A DNA stretch of 42,620 nt from CAZCEC01 sp964497615 (GTDB taxonomy: Bacteria; Chloroflexota; Anaerolineae; Anaerolineales; UBA6663), in assembly GCA_964497615.1 (NCBI GenBank), contig CAZCEC010000057.1, positions 1 to 42,620 on the forward strand, read 5' to 3'. Below are positions 38,260 to 42,620 of the stretch, one piece after another. A model generated the notes under the pieces. That model searched no databases. It worked only from the letters and a program-made list of their open reading frames with translations, and had not been told where the DNA came from. Both the position numbers and the translations under genes were made by a program. The first letter of the stretch is position 1. Every line of letters starts with the position of its first letter.

Positions 38260-39930
38260 CTAGCGGACCGGCTCGATGAAGGCCAGCGAACTGGGATCGG
38301 CCAGCGCGATCTTGGGTCCCGCCGTCTTCCAACCGGTGAAGCGGTCGGAGCGGTAGGCCTCCACCGACTCCTCGTAGTAGGGGATGATGTAGACCACGTC
38401 GTCGTGGACGATCTGCTGCATCTGGTGGACGAGGGCCACGCGGGCGTCGAGGTCGAGCTCGGTGGCCTGCTGGGCGAAGAGGTCGTCGTAAGCCGCATTG
38501 GAGTAGCCAGTCTCGCTGCTGCCGGTGGTGATCTCATCGGTGGTCATCACGCCCAAGAGCAGGCTCGGATCCGGGTCCGAATACCAGCCCCACAGGATGA
38601 CATCGAAATCGAAGGCCGGACAGCAGACGGAGGTCAAAGCGTCCGGGTCCATCGCCTGCTGCTCGGTGCGCACGCCCACCTGACCCCACATCTCGGCCAG
38701 CAGTTCGGCCATGCGCGGGTAGTTGACGCTGTCGCTGGGCCAGTTGAGGCGGAAGGTCAGGGGCCGGGAGCCGTCCGGCATGTCGCGCGTGCCATCGCCA
38801 TCGGCATCGGCATAGCCGGCAGCGTCCAGGATCGAGTTTGCCAGGGCCACGTCGTAGGCGTAGTCGGTGAGGCCGCCGTTGTACCACAGGCCCAGACCTT
38901 CCGGAATGAGGGTGAGCCCCGGCGAGCCCAGGCCGAGCAGCACGACATCGATGATGCGCTGCTTGTCGGTGGCGTGGGCCAGGGCCAGCCGCACCTGCTT
39001 GTCGAGCAGGGCGGGATGGCCGGTACACACGCCATCGTCGGGCGGGCAATTCTCGGCGGTGACCTGGTTGAAGATGATGTCGGTAACGCCGGGGGAGAGG
39101 GGCGCGCCGATGACCAGCTCCACGTCGGCTTCGTCGCGCAGGGCGGCGACGGCGGTGTTCGGCATCTCGGTGATCATGTCCAATTGGCCGGTGCGCAGGG
39201 CCTGGACGAGCGCGTCCTGGTTCTCGAAGGTCTGGAAGATGACTTCATCCACCTTGGGCGGCATGGAGGGGTGGTTGGGGTTGGCGGCCAGGCGCACAAA
39301 CACATTCTGCCGGTACTCGACCATGGTAAAGGGGCCGCTGCCAATCATGGCGGTGTTTTCGAACTCGGCGGCGGCGTCGCCCTCGGCATGTTCGGCCCAG
39401 ATGTGCTCGGGCAGGACGTACAGGAAGACGAGCTGGCTTTCCATGTTGGGGATTGGCTCGGACAACGTGATCACCACCGTGCTGTCGTCCGGCGCCTCGA
39501 CGCTGGCGAAGTAGCCCGTATAAGAGTTGAGATAGGGGAAGTCTTCGTGGCTCTGGTAGAAGTTGTACGTGAAGGCGATGTCGGCGGCGGTGAGCGGTTC
39601 ACCGTCGTGGAAGGTGAAGCCGGACCGGATCTTGAACGTCCAGACCGTGCCGTCGTCCGACACGGTGTGGCTCTCCTCCAGCTCGGGGCTGAACGTGCCG
39701 TCCAGGTTTAGCTGGTACATGGCGTCGTAGACCAGCTCGAACAGGGTGTAGGCCTCCGAGAGAATGGCCGTGCCGGGGTTGAGGGTATCGGGGCTGCCGC
39801 CCCAACCGACGCGCACCACGGCTGGCCCTTCGGTGGCCGGTGGAACAGTGGCGGTGGCGCCCCCGCCACAGGCGGCTAACACCACCGCGACGAGCAGACA
39901 TAGACTGATGAGACGGCTTGGATGGCGCAT
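38260..39930 (-). CDS. ABC transporter substrate-binding lipoprotein (SBP family 5)
   Basis: 556 residues from ATG 39930, with GGAGGAG upstream. A lipoprotein signal MRHPSRLISLCLLVAVVLAA ends in Cys21, and a Thr/Pro-rich spacer follows. The mature part has the family-5 signatures RVGWGGSPDTLNPG near the start, DGTVWTFKIRSGFTFHDGEP, LTAADIAFTYNFYQS, and VRLALAHATDKQRIIDVVL. The anchored protein captures the solute outside the membrane for the permease genes that follow. Peptides are the commonest ligand, but family 5 also binds nickel chelates, opines and sugars. The hydrolase encoded just upstream fits a peptide or amide-compound role. A Ca-binding-like DADGDGTRDMPDG loop is also visible. Confidence 0.95.
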   Translation of the reverse strand: MRHPSRLISLCLLVAVVLAACGGGATATVPPATEGPAVVRVGWGGSPDTLNPGTAILSEAYTLFELVYDAMYQLNLDGTFSPELEESHTVSDDGTVWTFKIRSGFTFHDGEPLTAADIAFTYNFYQSHEDFPYLNSYTGYFASVEAPDDSTVVITLSEPIPNMESQLVFLYVLPEHIWAEHAEGDAAAEFENTAMIGSGPFTMVEYRQNVFVRLAANPNHPSMPPKVDEVIFQTFENQDALVQALRTGQLDMITEMPNTAVAALRDEADVELVIGAPLSPGVTDIIFNQVTAENCPPDDGVCTGHPALLDKQVRLALAHATDKQRIIDVVLLGLGSPGLTLIPEGLGLWYNGGLTDYAYDVALANSILDAAGYADADGDGTRDMPDGSRPLTFRLNWPSDSVNYPRMAELLAEMWGQVGVRTEQQAMDPDALTSVCCPAFDFDVILWGWYSDPDPSLLLGVMTTDEITTGSSETGYSNAAYDDLFAQQATELDLDARVALVHQMQQIVHDDVVYIIPYYEESVEAYRSDRFTGWKTAGPKIALADPSSLAFIEPVR

Positions 39931-39945
39931 GGGATTCTCCTCCGT

Positions 39946-41964
39946 TTAGCTGCCGTCGCGCGGGATGCGTTTGTGCCAGGTCCTGGCAAAGATGCGCGCC
40001 GGTCCTTCGAAAGCTTCCACAGTGTTCGTCACGATGAAGTGGCCGGCATCGGCCGTCATGGCGCTGTGCGTGACGACGCGCACCCGCCAATCGCCGCGAT
40101 CCATCTCAATCTGCCAATCACTCTGCACCCGCGCCGACTGCGGCTGGCCGATCACGATGTTGTAGCGTTCCTCCAGACGAGAGTCAAGCGCAACGCCGCT
40201 CGCGGTGAGGCGCATTCCGCCCTCGTCGGCCACACTGCGCAAGGCCAGTTGATCGCTGGTTGTGTTCCAGGAGAAGGTGCGCTCCCGCTGGCCGGAGCGG
40301 ATCACATCGGCGGGCAGGGGCGCGGCATGCTCTGGCGGTCCAAACGCGGGCAGATCAGCGTCGGCTGGGTCGGGCGGCCGCACCGGCAGGGTGAGGCGAG
40401 TATCCGGTCCCAGGTAGATCGTGAGCGTCACCGGCTGGGGCGATGGCCAGGCGATTGGCCAGTAATCGGGTGACAGCGCCAGGCGCCAGTGGTGCCCGGC
40501 CGGCAGGCGATGGGCGATGGCGTTCAACTGCACATGAACGATATAGCGCTGGCCGGGTTCCAGGGGAAGGGGGGTGGTGTGGTCTTCGCGATGGGTGAGA
40601 TTCAGCAATCCATAGCTCACCAGGGTCGATTCGCCGGACGGGGACACGTCGCACAGCCGGGCCGCCAGCATGGCGACTGGCTGGTCGGCTGACAGGGCCA
40701 CCGTCAACTCGGGAAAACCAAGGATGTCCTCGGCAGCCGAGGTGGGCGGGCTGGTGAACGTGAGCGAGCGCCCGTCGTCCCCACGCTGGTCGGCGGGGGC
40801 CTCGCCGGGGTAGCCATAGGAACACCACACGCCGCTGGCCAGTCCGTGGAGCAGGGAGGGGGTGATGCGCCGCGCCGAAGCCGGAACGGCGGAGTCAGCC
40901 AGGCCGCCGTCGACGTGCGGCCAATGGGCGCGGTTGACGATGCGGGGCGAGGGCCAATGGCTTTCGGCCACCCAGCGGCCGGGCCGCTCGGCGTAATCGG
41001 TGGCGGGCGGCACGCTGTCTTGCAGCCAAACGCGCAGCATGGGTTCGGCCATGAGGCCGGTATCCACGCCTCTGAGCCAATGATCCCACCAGCGGATCAC
41101 TTCCTGAAGAAACCCAATGGCGGGACCTGGCCGCCCGGCCCAGGGAAAGCTGTGGGCCCACGGGCCGATGAGACCCTTGCGGGGCACGCGGAGGCGGGCC
41201 AGCAGGCGCGGCACAGCGTTGGTGTAGCCATCGGCCCAACCGCCCACGGCATAGACCGGACACTGAATGGCGGCGTAGTCCTCGCAGACCGACCCATGCC
41301 GCCAGTAGTCATCGCGGCGCTGGTGGGCCAGCCAGGCCTCGATGTAGGGCGGGGTCTGTTCGAGGCGCGCCAGCCACATCTCGCGCCAGCGCTCGCCGGC
41401 GAAGCGCGGGTCGGGAGGCAGTGCGTTCGAAGCCAGCATGGCCGAGGCCCATGGCAAGGCGTCGTAGGCCAGCACGCAGCCGCCCATGTAGTGCACGTCA
41501 TCGGCGTAGCGGTCGTCGGTGGAGCAGACGGTGATGATGGCCTTGAGGTTGGGCGGCCGGCGGGCGGCGATCTGCAGGCAGTTGAACCCGCTCCAAGAGA
41601 TGCCCATCATGCCGATGGCGCCGGTGCACCAGGGCTGGGCGGCGATCCAGTCCAGGACTGTCAGCGCGTCATCTTGTTCCTGCTGGAGATACTCATCCAG
41701 CAGAATGCCATCCGAGCCGCCGGTGCCGCGGATATCCACGCGCACGCAGGCATAGCCAAAGCCGGCCAGGTAGCCATATTGCTGGGCGTCGCGCTGGGCC
41801 ATGCCGTCGTCCTTGCGGTAGGGCAAATACTCCAGCACGGCGGGCACGGGCGTGGCGGTCTGCGGCAGCCAGAGTTTGGCGGCCAGCCGCAAGCCGCCGG
41901 CCAGCGGAATCCAGACGTTATCGACGACGCTCACCGCGTATGGGAATTCAGTTCGAATTGACAA
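39946..41964 (-). CDS. CocE/NonD-family (X-Pro dipeptidyl-peptidase-like) hydrolase
   Basis: About 672 residues if started at TTG 41964. Alternatives are ATG 42012 and a start at 42042, both of which overlap the upstream gene. The family normally begins just before TEFPYAVSVVDNVWIPLAGG, favouring 41964, although that start lacks a strong ribosome-binding site. It is an alpha/beta hydrolase with nucleophile Ser125 in GMMGISWSGFN, acid Asp in VYAVGGWADGYTN and His in IGPWAHSFPW. It also has a C-terminal galactose-binding-like domain (VALSADQPVAMLAARLCDVS). CocE cleaves esters and X-PDAP cleaves peptides. There is no signal peptide, so it acts in the cytoplasm, perhaps on compounds imported by the ABC system 15 bases downstream. 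Confidence 0.9.
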   Translation of the reverse strand: MSIRTEFPYAVSVVDNVWIPLAGGLRLAAKLWLPQTATPVPAVLEYLPYRKDDGMAQRDAQQYGYLAGFGYACVRVDIRGTGGSDGILLDEYLQQEQDDALTVLDWIAAQPWCTGAIGMMGISWSGFNCLQIAARRPPNLKAIITVCSTDDRYADDVHYMGGCVLAYDALPWASAMLASNALPPDPRFAGERWREMWLARLEQTPPYIEAWLAHQRRDDYWRHGSVCEDYAAIQCPVYAVGGWADGYTNAVPRLLARLRVPRKGLIGPWAHSFPWAGRPGPAIGFLQEVIRWWDHWLRGVDTGLMAEPMLRVWLQDSVPPATDYAERPGRWVAESHWPSPRIVNRAHWPHVDGGLADSAVPASARRITPSLLHGLASGVWCSYGYPGEAPADQRGDDGRSLTFTSPPTSAAEDILGFPELTVALSADQPVAMLAARLCDVSPSGESTLVSYGLLNLTHREDHTTPLPLEPGQRYIVHVQLNAIAHRLPAGHHWRLALSPDYWPIAWPSPQPVTLTIYLGPDTRLTLPVRPPDPADADLPAFGPPEHAAPLPADVIRSGQRERTFSWNTTSDQLALRSVADEGGMRLTASGVALDSRLEERYNIVIGQPQSARVQSDWQIEMDRGDWRVRVVTHSAMTADAGHFIVTNTVEAFEGPARIFARTWHKRIPRDGS

Positions 41965-41986
41965 GGATCCGCTTGTCCTGGCTGCC

Positions 41987-42598
41987 TCAGGTCCGGCCGC
42001 CAGCGGGAACATTGAGCGCGGCGACGGTGCGGCCGATCTCATCGTGGTCGAAGGTCAGTTGAAGCATACTTCCGTCCGGGGACAACCGGCCCGTGACGCC
42101 CGCTACATAGTCGCTATCGCGGAGCAATTGAACGGCCAACAAGGGCGCCCGCCACAATGCGCGCCCCAGGACGGGCAGCAGCAGCAAGCGTGCCGCAAGT
42201 TCGGCCAGGAAGCCGCCCGCCAGTCCGACCACAAGGCCGGCCGTGGCGCCCAGCACCAGGGACGGCCAGGTTTCGCCCATCACCGCCTCATCCAGGCCCA
42301 GTGAGGCGGACAGAAGGAACGCACCACCAAAGGCTGCCAGGCCCAGGATCAGTCCGCCGCCCACAAACGGCACGCACCCGACCAGGAAGACCGTTCGCGA
42401 CAGCCGCGCGCAGCGGGCGCAGTGGGGCACTTGCAGCCGCGCCTCGACAGCATGTTGGGTCTGACCGCGCGCGACCAGCCGGCTGAGGCTGAGGATGGAG
42501 TGCGTCTCCGGCGGCGCACCGCAGCCAATGCAGCGCTGAGGAAAGGCCACCGGGGCAGCCTCGCCAGGCTGGAAGGGCAGGTTGACTGAAAAGGGCAT
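41987..42598 (-). CDS. Membrane protein with N-terminal zinc ribbon
   Basis: 203 residues from ATG 42598. The N-terminal part has two CxxC pairs, RCIGCGAPPETHS and VPHCARCARLSRT, which suggest a zinc ribbon. Two long hydrophobic segments follow: FLVGCVPFVGGGLILGLAAF with GGAFLLSASLG, and LVLGATAGLVVGLAGGFLAE. The C-terminal part DSDYVAGVTGRLSPDGSMLQ, LTFDHDEIGRTVAAL is soluble. The function is unknown. The gene lies 22 bases before the hydrolase start and may lead the ABC operon. The window ends 22 bases upstream, so the promoter cannot be judged. Confidence 0.75.
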   Translation of the reverse strand: MPFSVNLPFQPGEAAPVAFPQRCIGCGAPPETHSILSLSRLVARGQTQHAVEARLQVPHCARCARLSRTVFLVGCVPFVGGGLILGLAAFGGAFLLSASLGLDEAVMGETWPSLVLGATAGLVVGLAGGFLAELAARLLLLPVLGRALWRAPLLAVQLLRDSDYVAGVTGRLSPDGSMLQLTFDHDEIGRTVAALNVPAGGRT

Positions 42599-42620
42599 GC
42601 GCGCCCGGCCGGCTCACTTG

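Noticed and set aside
37924..39711. Long plus-strand open frame of 595 codons
   Set aside because: Antisense to the binding-protein gene, which has a signal peptide and clear family motifs. The plus-strand translation is low-complexity.
1..42620. CRISPR arrays, rRNA genes, complete insertion sequences
   Set aside because: No regularly spaced repeats of CRISPR type, no rRNA-like sequence and no intact transposase were seen on either strand.

Overview
The window is GC-rich DNA, probably a contig from a metagenome-assembled genome because it carries two short N gaps (16752-16761 and 29046-29057). Gene content fits a Chloroflexota-like bacterium (Anaerolineae/Caldilineae type). Supporting features are bacterial-type GlnRS, ClpS, a thioredoxin-TPR co-chaperone, a very large acyl-CoA-dehydratase-activase-like ATPase, corrinoid methyl transfer, peptide ABC transport and many small toxin-antitoxin (TA) genes. 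The phylum assignment is an inference from gene content. No marker gene in the window proves it.

Region 1 (1-15.9 kb) is an accessory island in advanced decay. It holds a HEAT-repeat protein, a three-gene operon (unknown helical protein, AbiEii-like nucleotidyltransferase, DUF1186-like repeat protein), a tyrosine integrase, two AAA ATPases (ATPase_2/DUF234 type and DUF4143 type), an intact RHH-DUF433/DUF5615 TA operon and a solitary DUF433 protein. Between these lie many remnants: a second DUF433/DUF5615 pair with a broken antitoxin, VapB, AbrB/MazE, UPF0175/DUF3368, M28 peptidase, metallophosphatase, a surface-protein tail, a DUF1186-like copy, an integrase copy and a DUF4143 fragment. Stop codons and single-base frameshifts cluster here and are absent from the core genes downstream, so true decay is more likely than poor sequence.

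Region 2 (16-19.8 kb) starts at tRNA-Leu(UAA). It continues with clpS, cnoX-like and REC-HD-GYP genes on the minus strand, then tRNA-Met with a canonical promoter and tandem hairpins, and a toastrack-domain remnant.

Region 3 (19.8-34.2 kb) is metabolic. A tightly overlapping plus-strand operon (DinB/maleylpyruvate-isomerase-like, GNAT, VOC, ThDP enzyme) contains a perfect 40-bp palindrome. Next come divergently arranged one-carbon genes: a MetE-C-like enzyme on the minus strand, and a giant two-ATPase activase, a corrinoid protein and a UroD-family methyltransferase on the plus strand. A PhyH dioxygenase and glnS follow.

Region 4 (34.2-42.6 kb, minus strand) is a peptide/nickel-type ABC importer operon. 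Reading right to left it encodes a small zinc-ribbon membrane protein, a CocE/NonD hydrolase, a lipoprotein binding protein, a permease, a fused permease-ATPase and a second ATPase.

The most notable signals are a repeated TTTCA-N7-TGAAA twin operator (one copy over a leaderless ATPase promoter, one orphan copy 10 kb away), reciprocal decay of the two DUF433/DUF5615 pairs, the activase-corrinoid-methyltransferase cassette, and two long perfect palindromes.
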